From: Candidatus Obscuribacter sp.
GTDB taxonomy: Bacteria; Cyanobacteriota; Vampirovibrionia; Obscuribacterales; Obscuribacteraceae
Length of the DNA: 64,000 bases
NCBI GenBank assembly: GCA_021772095.1
Contig: JADYXR010000032.1
Location: 1 to 64,000, forward strand
Direction: 5' to 3'
This document shows positions 26,894-36,291 of this stretch, piece after piece (the stretch's first letter is position 1; every line of letters starts with the position of its first letter). The notes below the pieces were generated by a model. The model did no database searches. It was not told the DNA's origin and worked only from the letters and a program-made list of their open reading frames with translations. The position numbers and the translations under genes were made by a program.

Positions 26894-29800
26894 CTAAACC
26901 TGAAGAATTCCGATGACGAACCAAACCAATAATAGTGCTGTGGAGAGGGCAAATGCGCCAACACTGAATGGTCCTGCAACTTTCTTGTTGACGCGATAAC
27001 GCCACACCGCCAGTGATACCAACGAAAGACAGAACAGCCCTCCCGGGATTGCGCTGAGAAGCAGGTTGAATCGAGCTTCGGTTTCGGGACTGGCCGCAAA
27101 AATAAAGCGCAACTTCTTGTCGGATTTTAGAACCGGAGTCGTAGTCGAATCTATAACGGGTGCTTTCAAATCTTCTTTTGTGATATCGAGTCCGTCGGAA
27201 CATTCAATGTAGAAAGATTTTGTTGGATCCGAACTCGTGAGAACTTTTCCGTTTCTGTCATAGCCGCGAATGAAAAACATTCTGCTGTTATAAACGTAGC
27301 AGATGATTCTTCCTGGACTGGCTGCAGGCTGGCCTTTCCAGAGTTCGCCGTCGGCGATGCTTTTGCGAACAGGGGTGTCAGTTGATTCGCCAGTGGCACT
27401 GAATATGATGGCTTGGTCTTCTGCGCGTGTAATTGGATTTTGGAATGTCAATTTGTCTTTTGAAATCATCCACGCATTATCTGATTCCGGATAGAAGTTT
27501 TTCTCTTGCCGGTAGCCCTGCGCCAGTTCGGCATACTTCCACATCCGCTTGACGAGCTCATGCTCCGGTGCCGTGCTTTCGTATAGATAGGTTCCATTGC
27601 TGTCTACAATAGCGGAGTCTTTCGAATTGAAGAATAAAAACGCCGTGCGCATATGTCCGGGAATAAACGGAAGCAAGTCGTTAATTTCGTCTCCGACGAA
27701 ACTGTAGCTCGCTTGTTTTGACGTGCCGCCAAAGGAGTACTGCGCCTTGCCGCCATTCGCCAAGTCTATGACTTTGAGCCCATCAGCACTGCTGTAGATC
27801 CCTGCGGATTCAGTGGCTGCCGTGGAGTTGCCACCAGGGACGGTGGCTTGCGGAACAAACATGGCGAAAGCGAAGATGAAGATGATGACGATCGCGCCGG
27901 AAAGCATCATCCATCGTTGGTTTGGAGATGCCGGCGCCGCGACGATCTCCTCTGTCTGAGGTCGACTGCCTCCTTTCCACATCTCGGGCTGCATGATCTC
28001 TGCTTCTGTTGTTTTCCTTTTGCGATGCATGATCGCAACTTCGGCTTCTTGCTTTGCCAGAACTCTAATTCGATCCACTTCGGTCGAACTAAATCTGGAC
28101 ATTAATGTCGATCTATTTCTCGCCAGATCAAGGCATGCCTGGTTTAACCGCACCAGAATCGGGTCGTCTTTTGCGAGATTCTCTGCCGCTACCTCAACTG
28201 CTTTGCGATACTGGCGTTCCGCGTCATTAAAGCAACTCTTCTCCTCATAAACAGCGCCTAGTTTGATTAACGCGGCAATGTATTTTGATGCCGGAATCCT
28301 AGAATTGAACCGATCTTCCTTGGTGCATTCGTACAGTTCGACTGCCTTGTCGGGCTGGTCGAGAAATAAATAAATATCGCCCAGATTTTGAAGTACTTTG
28401 AATTCCTCGTCGGTGGTTGGAACATCGAGAGTACCAAGGAGTTCTAACGCGCGAATATATTCCTTCTCCGCGTCTTCAAAACGGCTCTCCTGGAACAGCT
28501 CGTCACCGTTGTTGATGTACCAGTTAAAGGCGTTGAGGCTGGCCTCGAGGTCACCAACTTCGGTGCCTTCTTGTCTGCGTGCTAAGCGAGATATTTTTGA
28601 AAACGTGTCAGTTTGGTTGGCGTGCTGATCGTCATTGTCGTAAGCTGACCTTTCCTCCTCGCTATAGGAGCGGGTTTCGGCAGATGCTCCAGGGCTGGGA
28701 TCGAGCTCCAATTCGCGCTGCTCGACTTCAGACAAAATTTCTGATTGTCGCCGTTTCGGCTTGCGTGCTTTCTTCGTTTTCTTAGAAGCTGCCGATGACT
28801 CTTCCGGTTGTTCTGAATCGTCAGTGCCAAACGCAGCTATACCAATGGTGGTGCTGTCGCTTTCGGAACTCCCGAAGTCATCGATGAAACCGCGCTCTTT
28901 ACTAATGTGCACGGTCTGTACACCAGTCTCGTAATCGCCGTTATGAACGTAGTCACGAACCTCGTCATTTGAATTGGAACTTTCTTCGTCGCGACCGTCC
29001 ACTTGTCCGTCGAAACCGTCGACATCCTCGGCGTAACCGTCAACATGTTCCCCGTCAATTTCAGCGTCAACGTCTGGAGCTTCGGTCTTGATGGTACTCA
29101 TCATTTGTCGCAGCCGGCCAGTGATTCTCTGAGTATCGGCGCTATCTGTTTTTGATTCGACGGGGTCACCAAATTTTCGCGGACCTGAAGTCTGACGTTC
29201 TTTTTCTGCCAGGTCTTTCCACGAAGGTTTCTCCCTGGATTGCTTTTTGGCGGCTAACGATGCAGCCAGTCCAGAAGGCGCCGGATCCCCAGTCACGCCA
29301 CTGCTCTCCGCCGATTCGCTAAATTCCGCTTCTGCGTTGTTTTTGAAATTGTTTGCCGCTGGGCCACCAAAGAATGTGCCACCGCTGGCGGTGGTGCCCG
29401 CTGGAGTGGCGCCGGCTTTCAACCAGTCAGCCGTTTCACTATCGGAATCGGAGGCAGCTTGAAGCCAGGCTGCGGATGCGCCTCTTAAGTAGCTTAACGA
29501 TGGCTGCGGCTTCGAATCGCTGGGGTTTGGTGTGAAAGGAAAATCCGTATTTTTCTGGGACTCATTATGCTGATCGGAATTTTCAGCGCTGAAATCACCT
29601 TCGGGATTTGATTCAATCTCGTCTTCGTGGTTTTCATCGTTGGCTTGAAAGTCCTCGCTCCGCCGCTCGAGCATCTCTTCTTCGGTAGCCGCGGAGGCCT
29701 GAATGTTCGAGTCGCTCCAACCGGATGATTGAGAGCTTGAGGATTCTGCATCAAGAGACTCTGAATTAAACGACTGCGGATCAAGTGACTTCGTCTGAAG

Positions 29801-30757
29801 TGGTTCCGCGTCAGGAGATTCTGAATCGAGCGATCTGCTGCTGGTCGAGAAAGCATTTAGCGTTGTGTCTCCTGCCAATTCGCCACCGAGAGATTCGCCT
29901 CCATGCATAGCGCTGGTCAATCCGGCAATGGCAGAAACATCACCCTTCGGTAATTTCAATATCTGTCGAGATTGTTCGCTGCGCCAACCGAGAAGCTGCA
30001 GGAGTTCTGCATGATTCAGTTCGATTGGCAAAGTGCTGTGATCTTCATGCTCGAATAGCGAGTCGTAGATATGTTCGACCCAGTAGTAAGCCTGGTATTC
30101 ATCGGCATCTTCGTCGAGTTCTGGTCGCGCGTAGGAACAATCGAACTTGCATGCGTCTACGAACTCACTAAATTGGTCTTCGTCCAACCCGCTGGCCGTG
30201 TGCAGTTCATCCCAAATGTTTATCCAATCGTCGTTGTCTCGGCGGTTTATCTTCCATTCGTGAGCGAGAAATTTTGCTAGATGGCAATCGTTTTTCTTTG
30301 CGTCTTTAATTCTTTTTGCCGAAGGCTGATCGTTTGTCAGAAGATGCACAGAAACTGGCAAACGATAATCGTTTTTCAACTTCAGCCAACCATCCGCCAG
30401 TTGTTTCATCAAACTATCTGAGTCAGATTCCTTTGATGTCAGGTCTTCCAAAGTCAGTGTGTCGGCCCACTCGCTCCAGCGGATCAGATAGGCATCAATT
30501 CGCGCTTTTGTGGCGATCTGCAAATCATCGACGCGGTGCACGTCGGGGTCGGCTATCCGAATCCAAACCACATCCTGCTTTTGCAGGCGCTCGAGAATAA
30601 TCGCAGACAATATTCTGCGTCGTTCTGTTGAGTCAGTTTCGGTATCCGGTGCCGGAGCAGGGCCGGGCGTCGCGGATTTATTCTTGTCTTTATTTGCCAT
30701 GCAAAGGCGCGATTGGAATCGTCGGGGTGTCATGTATATACCCCGGCGCTGGCTCAA
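26894..30757 (-). CDS. Large TPR membrane protein with low-complexity middle
   Basis: 1287 residues from a TTG start; an ATG at 30733 (GGGG 7 nt upstream) is an equally good start. Parts: a folded N-terminal domain (about 45-270, Trp- and acid-rich, with VSVHLLTNDQPSAKR) that I cannot assign; a long acidic Ser/Glu/Asp-rich disordered region (about 290-690) with pentapeptide repeats; a basic patch KKTKKARKPKRR; three or four TPR units (about 735-880, motif FEDAEKEYIRALELLG); a membrane helix near 945-970 (MLSGAIVIIFIFAFAMFV); an extracytoplasmic beta-rich domain; and two C-terminal membrane helices. It looks like a membrane scaffold with a large cytoplasmic arm. It is convergent with the phosphoribosyltransferase gene. 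Confidence 0.75.
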   Translation of the reverse strand: MSQRRGIYMTPRRFQSRLCMANKDKNKSATPGPAPAPDTETDSTERRRILSAIILERLQKQDVVWIRIADPDVHRVDDLQIATKARIDAYLIRWSEWADTLTLEDLTSKESDSDSLMKQLADGWLKLKNDYRLPVSVHLLTNDQPSAKRIKDAKKNDCHLAKFLAHEWKINRRDNDDWINIWDELHTASGLDEDQFSEFVDACKFDCSYARPELDEDADEYQAYYWVEHIYDSLFEHEDHSTLPIELNHAELLQLLGWRSEQSRQILKLPKGDVSAIAGLTSAMHGGESLGGELAGDTTLNAFSTSSRSLDSESPDAEPLQTKSLDPQSFNSESLDAESSSSQSSGWSDSNIQASAATEEEMLERRSEDFQANDENHEDEIESNPEGDFSAENSDQHNESQKNTDFPFTPNPSDSKPQPSLSYLRGASAAWLQAASDSDSETADWLKAGATPAGTTASGGTFFGGPAANNFKNNAEAEFSESAESSGVTGDPAPSGLAASLAAKKQSREKPSWKDLAEKERQTSGPRKFGDPVESKTDSADTQRITGRLRQMMSTIKTEAPDVDAEIDGEHVDGYAEDVDGFDGQVDGRDEESSNSNDEVRDYVHNGDYETGVQTVHISKERGFIDDFGSSESDSTTIGIAAFGTDDSEQPEESSAASKKTKKARKPKRRQSEILSEVEQRELELDPSPGASAETRSYSEEERSAYDNDDQHANQTDTFSKISRLARRQEGTEVGDLEASLNAFNWYINNGDELFQESRFEDAEKEYIRALELLGTLDVPTTDEEFKVLQNLGDIYLFLDQPDKAVELYECTKEDRFNSRIPASKYIAALIKLGAVYEEKSCFNDAERQYRKAVEVAAENLAKDDPILVRLNQACLDLARNRSTLMSRFSSTEVDRIRVLAKQEAEVAIMHRKRKTTEAEIMQPEMWKGGSRPQTEEIVAAPASPNQRWMMLSGAIVIIFIFAFAMFVPQATVPGGNSTAATESAGIYSSADGLKVIDLANGGKAQYSFGGTSKQASYSFVGDEINDLLPFIPGHMRTAFLFFNSKDSAIVDSNGTYLYESTAPEHELVKRMWKYAELAQGYRQEKNFYPESDNAWMISKDKLTFQNPITRAEDQAIIFSATGESTDTPVRKSIADGELWKGQPAASPGRIICYVYNSRMFFIRGYDRNGKVLTSSDPTKSFYIECSDGLDITKEDLKAPVIDSTTTPVLKSDKKLRFIFAASPETEARFNLLLSAIPGGLFCLSLVSLAVWRYRVNKKVAGPFSVGAFALSTALLLVWFVIGILQV
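29735..29840 (-). repeat. In-frame 15-bp repeats in the 1287-aa TPR protein
   Basis: Degenerate 15-bp units with the core tctgaatc/tcaagtgac encode the pentapeptide series SLDSE, SPDAE, SLDPQ, SFNSE and SLDAE in the disordered middle of the protein. The unit size equals that of the repeats at 11755-11900, 42692-42760 and 56718-56762. Confidence 0.65.
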
Positions 30758-30871
30758 TTCCCTTGCTTGGGCAATCAGTAGTCAGTGTGGCTGTAAAGTG
30801 GCGCCCGCCAACGTTTCTCGAGATCGGGCAGATACCCGGTCGAACGGCTTCCATCCTGAACGAAAGTGGGA

Positions 30872-31293
30872 TCAGGTTTTACGATGCGGACCAGTTTTAT
30901 TCGGGTCGACCATGAGATGCGTAGAACGCATGAGCGCAGCGGTTTCGCCGGTGCAGGTTTTTACAACAGTTTCGACGATGGTGACGCGACCGCGCTTCAC
31001 GACTGTCGCTTCAGCACTGATTGGTCCTTTGGGATCGTTTGTCAGCAGATTAACACTCAGTTGAATTGAGTATGGAAATCGCTTATCGCCCATGTCGTCA
31101 GTGTCGACCTCGCTGCCGTGAATGGCCGCTGAGGCGACTTCGTCAGCCAGCGAAACGATTGCGCCGGCGTGATAAACGCGCGTCGGCGCATCACTTTCTC
31201 GCTCAGAGGCAGCTGCGCGCGGGCATAGCCATCGCGAATTTCCAGCATCTCACCGCCAAGTCCACGCAGCATGTCGTGATTGTAACGTCCCAT
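30872..31293 (-). pseudogene. PaaI-type hotdog thioesterase, split by a single-base frameshift
   Basis: Two overlapping reading frames join into one hotdog-fold protein of about 140 residues. The first part starts at the ATG at 31293 (AAGGTG-type ribosome site) and reads MGRYNHDMLRGLGGEM to LPLSEKVMR. One base appears to be missing at about 31181-31190. The second frame then gives RVYHAGAIVSLADEVASAA, GDKRFPYSIQLSVNLL and ISAEATVVKRGRV, ending at 30872. This is the standard PaaI/YbgC-like thioesterase pattern (acyl-CoA thioester hydrolysis in the cytoplasm). Restoring one C in a GCGCCGACG context repairs the frame. It may be a real decaying gene or an assembly indel. Confidence 0.75.
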
Positions 31294-31469
31294 GATTACA
31301 CCTTCTCGGGGGTTCTTTCCCCCGAAAATTCTACCCCGGTAGCGCCCGATCATTGACCAGTTTTGGTGTCTTGCATACTGAACTTAACGTCTGATCTGAC
31401 GAAGCGCAGTTGAATGGCAGGTGGCCGCCTGCTAAACTTCCACCGACAAACCGCTAGGAGCATAGAAAG

Positions 31470-32021
31470 ATGACGAACCACATTTTGGTCACAGCCGTGG
31501 GCGTTGACCGTCCGGGAATCGTAGCCAGAATTACTGAAGTTCTTGTCAGTCACGGCGCCAACCTCGAAGAAAGTCGCATGGCGATCCTTGGTGGTGAATT
31601 CGCTGCCGTCATGCTCGTCACAGGCGAAATCAACGCCGACGCGCTGCTCAAGGATCTCGGCGAACTCGAGAAAGACGGAATTTCCGTCACCACCAAATTG
31701 ACAAAACCGATGGGGGCGGAAAAATACAGCGCCTATGTTCCTTGCGAAATATTCCTGAGAGGCGCTGACCACGAGGGGATCGTTCACTCACTGTCATCGC
31801 AACTTCGCGATAAAGATGTGAACATTCAATCGATGCACACCGAAGTTATCAGCGCACCAGAAACAGGTTCACCATTATTTTGCATGAATGCGACGATTCT
31901 TTTGCCACCATCGATTCCGATCGAAGAATTCAAAAAAGAATTGCAACGCATCGGTGACGCACAGAATGTGGACATCGAGCTTAAAACGCGCAAAGAAGCC
32001 GAAGTCAAAGCCGGGCGATAA
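31470..32021 (+). CDS. Two-ACT-domain regulatory protein (GcvR-like)
   Basis: 183 residues with a strong Shine-Dalgarno AGGAG. Two ACT domains are visible. The first (about 5-80) opens ILVTAVGVDRPGIVARITEVL, with the DRPGI turn characteristic of amino-acid-binding ACT folds. The second (about 92-175) opens EIFLRGADHEGIVHSLSSQL, followed by VNIQSMHTEV. The arrangement and length match the GcvR (glycine cleavage regulator) group, which acts by protein-protein contact and small-molecule binding. No glycine cleavage genes are in the window, so the target is unknown. It stands alone in its transcript. Confidence 0.85.
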   Translation: MTNHILVTAVGVDRPGIVARITEVLVSHGANLEESRMAILGGEFAAVMLVTGEINADALLKDLGELEKDGISVTTKLTKPMGAEKYSAYVPCEIFLRGADHEGIVHSLSSQLRDKDVNIQSMHTEVISAPETGSPLFCMNATILLPPSIPIEEFKKELQRIGDAQNVDIELKTRKEAEVKAGR

Positions 32022-32217
32022 AAACTGATTCAAACTGGGTCAGATTTTTGAATACTAAACGTTTATGTCTGTGAGAGGCGAGTAGTAGCACGCGTTTAAT
32101 TAACTGCGTCGACAATAATGAATTTGGCATCGAGGAGATTGACTACTTTTGCGCGCCGCGATCACACAAACCGGCGTTGAATACAGCGATACGTCAATAT
32201 TGCATGCGTGTCTAATA

Positions 32218-33477
32218 CTATGCTTGCGCGGCGATGGTATCGGATTCGATACCGTTCACTTTGATGCTGAAATTAACAAGCGCCTGGCAAAGAGTCAGTC
32301 TGCCTTCTTGAACTAGTTGGTGGAAGACAAGCGCCGAATCTACCAACGGACGATCTTTTGGATGCGTTTCATTGATAACGAATCGTAAGGTAGCAGCGTC
32401 TCGCAACGCCAGTTCCGTGGCTTCTCTTACGTAGTCTTCTTCGGTCGATCCGGACTGATTAGTGCGATTCATGATGAATGACAGTAGTCGCGGCTCGTTC
32501 ATTATCTTCTTGAGCGATGCGCGGATTTTTTCTTGCGTGAGGTAACCTGTGATTCGCAAGAATTCGAACAATGAAACATTCTTCGGTCTGCTTTCCTCAA
32601 CCAATCCGTCAATGTCCGTGATTGAGTCTGGTGCGCCGGCAAGCCGATTGGCCTCGCGCAGAACATCAGATGCTTTTCCCAGATTGATCACGTTCGACCA
32701 GAGCAGCGATTGCAATCGCAACGCGGCAGTCAAAATATCTTTCGTTATCAATTTCTTTTCGAGCAAAACCTCGCCAATCATCTTTTGAGATTTGGCGCTG
32801 GTTTCTACAGCTTTTTCCAGTTCATCATCAGTGATGACTTCAGCACAGATGAACAGTTCTCCGAGTTTTAAACGGCGAGGCGCAGCCGCGTCCAGGGCCG
32901 GCAAACTGTGTGATGTGCTGTCGGCACCATGGGCGGTGCGCAGCCGTTTGAGAACGTCTTTGCGTTCCAAATTCGACGCTCTCAATTCGTGTTGCAAAGC
33001 GAGCGTCATGCGTACTTTGTCTTCGGTGACTTTGTTGAGCAGGACAAGAACTTGACCGAGCGGCAAGCCGGAATGATCTGAAACCGACAATCCCAAATCG
33101 AGTTGATCGGGCGTCAGCTTATCCGCGTCTCGAAGCAGTTCGCCGAGTCTCGTGCCTTTGGTGGCGCTGGCATCAACGCCAAGGGAGACCAACGCGTCAG
33201 CAAAGCTCCAGCGTTTGCGTTCGACAATTGAGATGGCTTGTCGGGCCTGATTCATCTCCAGCAAGCGATCGCGCAGCATTGATTGCGCTTCGACTACAGA
33301 TCGAATAACGAAATCGCTAACGTAGTCGAGCATTACGAGCGTCCGCCCGAGAGGAAGTGAGGTATGCGCCGAAACGCGAAGACCTTTTCCTATTTCGTCC
33401 GGAGAGGCGACTCCCAGATCGACCAGAAGTTCTCCCAGTCTGTAGTCGACTTGTTGTGCTGTTTGTTTCACGATCAA
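32218..33477 (-). CDS. Protein built of MshEN-like (GspE N-terminal-like) repeats
   Basis: 419 residues from a TTG start; a GTG two codons later is possible. At least three copies of an about 55-residue helical module are visible: YRLGELLVDLGVASPDEI (about 12-65), TRLGELLRDADKLTPDQL (about 110-165) and LKLGELFICAEVITDDEL (about 205-260). A more divergent fourth lies near 300-330. Each copy has LGELL, an acidic 'DE/Q', a PLG turn and VLV-x-L. This resembles the MshEN/GSPII_E N-terminal domain, known to bind c-di-GMP or to contact secretion and pilus partners. No ATPase domain follows, so the protein would be a stand-alone adaptor or sensor. Confidence 0.75.
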   Translation of the reverse strand: MIVKQTAQQVDYRLGELLVDLGVASPDEIGKGLRVSAHTSLPLGRTLVMLDYVSDFVIRSVVEAQSMLRDRLLEMNQARQAISIVERKRWSFADALVSLGVDASATKGTRLGELLRDADKLTPDQLDLGLSVSDHSGLPLGQVLVLLNKVTEDKVRMTLALQHELRASNLERKDVLKRLRTAHGADSTSHSLPALDAAAPRRLKLGELFICAEVITDDELEKAVETSAKSQKMIGEVLLEKKLITKDILTAALRLQSLLWSNVINLGKASDVLREANRLAGAPDSITDIDGLVEESRPKNVSLFEFLRITGYLTQEKIRASLKKIMNEPRLLSFIMNRTNQSGSTEEDYVREATELALRDAATLRFVINETHPKDRPLVDSALVFHQLVQEGRLTLCQALVNFSIKVNGIESDTIAAQA

Positions 33478-33839
33478 AACCCATTCTGCGGCGTGCGGCG
33501 CTGCACGACTTGTTGCCAGTGGGAAACCGCAAGTTGAGAGGCCTATTCGGTTGAGAGATTCCGGGATTCTTGCAGGACCGCATGCAGGGCTGGGGCACGA
33601 GTCGTTGGACTCAAGGTAAAGCCGGGACCTCTAAACGCAATATAGCCGACTTTTCTTTTGACGAAGCCAATATGTGGTGGGGCATTCGTTTTTATACCGT
33701 AATATCAAAAGTGTTTCAATGCGGTTTTGTCTTTCGAATATCGCTTGAGAACCGGCACCTCTCAGGTTTTTGAAGTTCTGACCAGGCATAGAACCATACC
33801 TGCCAACCCTTTGATCCCTCACCCGTAACAAATCGTCTG
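33478..33839. other. Intergenic region before the 777-aa protein gene
   Basis: This gap of about 360 bp separates two divergently transcribed genes. No coding region is supported; the open frames over it have no recognisable protein character. A promoter with a shared operator-like motif follows at its right end. Confidence 0.55.
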
Positions 33840-33882
33840 TGGGAGCTTCCCCATTGATGACGGGCATATCCCAACTTATTCT
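33840..33882 (+). promoter_or_regulatory. Shared promoter/operator motif, copy A
   Basis: TGGGAGCTTCCCCATTG (33840-33856) has a small dyad, TGGGA..TCCCCA, overlapping a -35-like TTGATG (33854-33859). After 17 nt comes TATTCT (33877-33882). Transcription would then begin at or beside the ATG at 33889, and the gene has no Shine-Dalgarno sequence, so the mRNA may be leaderless. The same 17-nt motif occurs before the genes at 53625 and 57298. Confidence 0.55.
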
Positions 33883-33888
33883 TACTTC

Positions 33889-36222
33889 ATGCGTGACAGT
33901 GGTTCCCAATCAGCCAATTTCTTGCGAGGCGATACTTCGACGGCCGACGGCGTCGTCGACTCGACCGAAGCCAGAACGCTGTTGAGCCGCGACTACACAC
34001 AACCTCTCCCCGCCGCCGAGCAGAAAGAGCCGATAGCGCGGGGACTTGCACGCGAAATCACCGAGCACAAGCGCCAAATCGACTCTCAGAGCTATCTCGA
34101 GCGCGGCATTAGTTACATCGCCGACCCATTTACCGGACAATCCGAGAGTCTCCGCAAAATGCAGGCTCTGGAAGAACAGGCAAGCTCGCTCAAAGGCGAA
34201 CCTGACAAGGCGATGGAGCAGGAAATGCGCAGTGCCATCGCTTCCGACCAGCGCGTGCTCGCCACCGATGGCGAAGTGACCAGGTACGGTAGCGGGATGG
34301 TTCAAACGGCAGGACTTTTCATTGGCGGTAAGAAAGGTCTGGCGTTTTCAGCGGTCAGTTTTGCCGCAGGTTCTGCAAAGCCTTCTGACGCCGGCTCCAC
34401 TCAAGCTATAGATATGACATTGGGCGCGACTAAAGGCCTTGTCACCCGCGGAATATTCGGAGTGATCGGTAAATCTACTGTCGACATCCCGACTCGTGCC
34501 TTGATGATGGGCAGCTCCGCTCGCTTCAGCGATGCGTTGTTGACTCGGCAAACTTATTTGAATCCAACCGACAGCAGTCTGGATTTATTGGGCGGTGCCG
34601 GTCGCGTCGTGACTTCGACCTTGAGACCTGAAGCTGTCGCCACAGATCTTCTGGTGTTTGGCGGCGGTCAACTGGCCATGTCCAACTCGATGGTGAAAAA
34701 CTTCGCTCAAAGAAGCCATTTATCAGCGACCATGTCATCCTCTGCAGCCTTCGGTTTTGCCAGCGGCAGTGCCGAAGAAACAACTCGGCAATTATCGGCA
34801 GGCGAATTCGACATCACCAAGATTGTTGGTCGTGGTATCGCCCGCAGTAGCACTGACGCAATTGCATCAATTCCTGGTGGATTGATGGGTAATAGAGCCG
34901 CAGCGGCTCAACGAGCCAGAATCTTCGATGCCAGCCCGAGACCGGAAGCCTCACTTTCGCCGAGTGCCGCATCTGAGCTTGCTCGGTCTGCCAAAGCCGT
35001 TGACAATAAAGCCGTAAAATCAGGCGATGGAGATGCAATCGTTTCGAGCACCAGAGCTGGTGTTCGCGTGGAAGAAGCAACTAGCCGCAAAACTACAGAG
35101 CAATCCGACTTCTCGCCCAAAACCAATCCAGCCGATAGACCCGCAACAGCCAGGTCGTGGAAAATTGGTGGCATTGTCGGTCCCCGCTATCTGGACGTCA
35201 TTCACCCAAGCATCCCCAAAACTACGTCGCGCGAATTCCAAATTGTCGGTGGTGACGAAGCTGGTTTGAGCCGACTCAGTGGTTCGCGTTCAGCATCAGC
35301 TGTGGTGGCAGTGCGCGAGCTTACACCAAAAGGCGATCCGGTTGGCGAGACTAAGCAATTGCTAGTACAGCACAGCGATTCCAGAACGCCGATCAACTCT
35401 CGTTTAGCTGCTACATGCGATTTGATCGCCGCATGCAATCCGCAAGCCCTGCGCGGTGAATTGAAAACCAAGCACATCTTCCCTGAAACTAATGGCTCGG
35501 TTTACTTAACCAGACTTGCCAATCGTTTATCATTCAACACTGAAAGACCGCTTGGTGCCACTACTGCTGGTACCATTGAATTAGGGCGCATGTCGGTTTC
35601 CGATCTGCTGGTTTTGCCATCCACTGCAGACATGCTCCGCACGCCGCGTCCGCTCGAAAAGTACGCCAGGGAGATGAGACACTTTAAGGATCCTGCTCTG
35701 CGCGTCATTGATGGCGGCGCCGACAGCATCGTGTTCGAACTGGCTGATGGGCGGATTCTGAAGATGACCGATCGTCCATATCGCAAGGACGGACAGCCGT
35801 TGTGGCAGCCGGATTGGGGTCATCGGACGATCCAGACTCCGGACGGAACTTATCGCTTCGACGCGCGCATGCTCACCAAGCCTACGCAAATCGAAGTCGA
35901 CCGCGAGCCGATTATGTATTACATCCAAGAGCGCGCGCAAACACCAGTGTCGACCAAATCGCTGTTGAAATTCCACGACAAGATAGACAGAGACGGCACC
36001 TACGTCTTCTGGGATGGCGGCGTTTCTTCTCTTGGACAAGCGCAGCTCGGTTATGTCAACGGACCGAACGGCGGTCGCAAGCTGGTTCTCCTCGATTACG
36101 ATGCGGTGCGAAAGCCCCATGAAGTTCCGGCGCAAACTCAAAGTTCCGGAAGCGGCGGCGATCACTGGATGAGCCGCTACCGGGGTGACCGAGTGGATTG
36201 GGAGAAAAATTTCCCAGATTAA
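33889..36222 (+). CDS. Large protein of an unnamed family; Gly/Ala-rich hydrophobic core and possible kinase-like C-terminus
   Basis: 777 residues, no Sec signal peptide and no ribosome-binding site. A polar N-terminus (1-120) precedes a Gly/Ala/Ser-rich, weakly hydrophobic region (about 125-330; GLFIGGKKGLAFSAVSF, SSSAAFGFASGSAEE, LSAGEF). This region matches in layout the N-terminal regions of the giant proteins at 53625 and 57298. A Ser/Arg/Lys-rich linker follows. The C-terminal part (about 600-745) contains GGADSIVFELADGRILKMTD, a Gly-rich hairpin plus Lys strand, then EVDREPIMYY and VLLDYDAV. That order recalls a kinase-like or aminoglycoside-phosphotransferase-type N-lobe and metal-binding Asp, but no HRD-type motif is seen. 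Effector-like function is speculative. Confidence 0.75.
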   Translation: MRDSGSQSANFLRGDTSTADGVVDSTEARTLLSRDYTQPLPAAEQKEPIARGLAREITEHKRQIDSQSYLERGISYIADPFTGQSESLRKMQALEEQASSLKGEPDKAMEQEMRSAIASDQRVLATDGEVTRYGSGMVQTAGLFIGGKKGLAFSAVSFAAGSAKPSDAGSTQAIDMTLGATKGLVTRGIFGVIGKSTVDIPTRALMMGSSARFSDALLTRQTYLNPTDSSLDLLGGAGRVVTSTLRPEAVATDLLVFGGGQLAMSNSMVKNFAQRSHLSATMSSSAAFGFASGSAEETTRQLSAGEFDITKIVGRGIARSSTDAIASIPGGLMGNRAAAAQRARIFDASPRPEASLSPSAASELARSAKAVDNKAVKSGDGDAIVSSTRAGVRVEEATSRKTTEQSDFSPKTNPADRPATARSWKIGGIVGPRYLDVIHPSIPKTTSREFQIVGGDEAGLSRLSGSRSASAVVAVRELTPKGDPVGETKQLLVQHSDSRTPINSRLAATCDLIAACNPQALRGELKTKHIFPETNGSVYLTRLANRLSFNTERPLGATTAGTIELGRMSVSDLLVLPSTADMLRTPRPLEKYAREMRHFKDPALRVIDGGADSIVFELADGRILKMTDRPYRKDGQPLWQPDWGHRTIQTPDGTYRFDARMLTKPTQIEVDREPIMYYIQERAQTPVSTKSLLKFHDKIDRDGTYVFWDGGVSSLGQAQLGYVNGPNGGRKLVLLDYDAVRKPHEVPAQTQSSGSGGDHWMSRYRGDRVDWEKNFPD

Positions 36223-36291
36223 TTGTAGTAAAGTGGCAACATTTTGAAAATTTCGCAGTCACGGAATTATCAACTCAGAGGCTCGAAACCC

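Noticed and set aside
26763-27203. 146-residue minus-strand frame at the end of the 1287-aa gene
   Set aside because: It overlaps that gene's membrane helices in another frame and the phosphoribosyltransferase end; it reads as a shadow.
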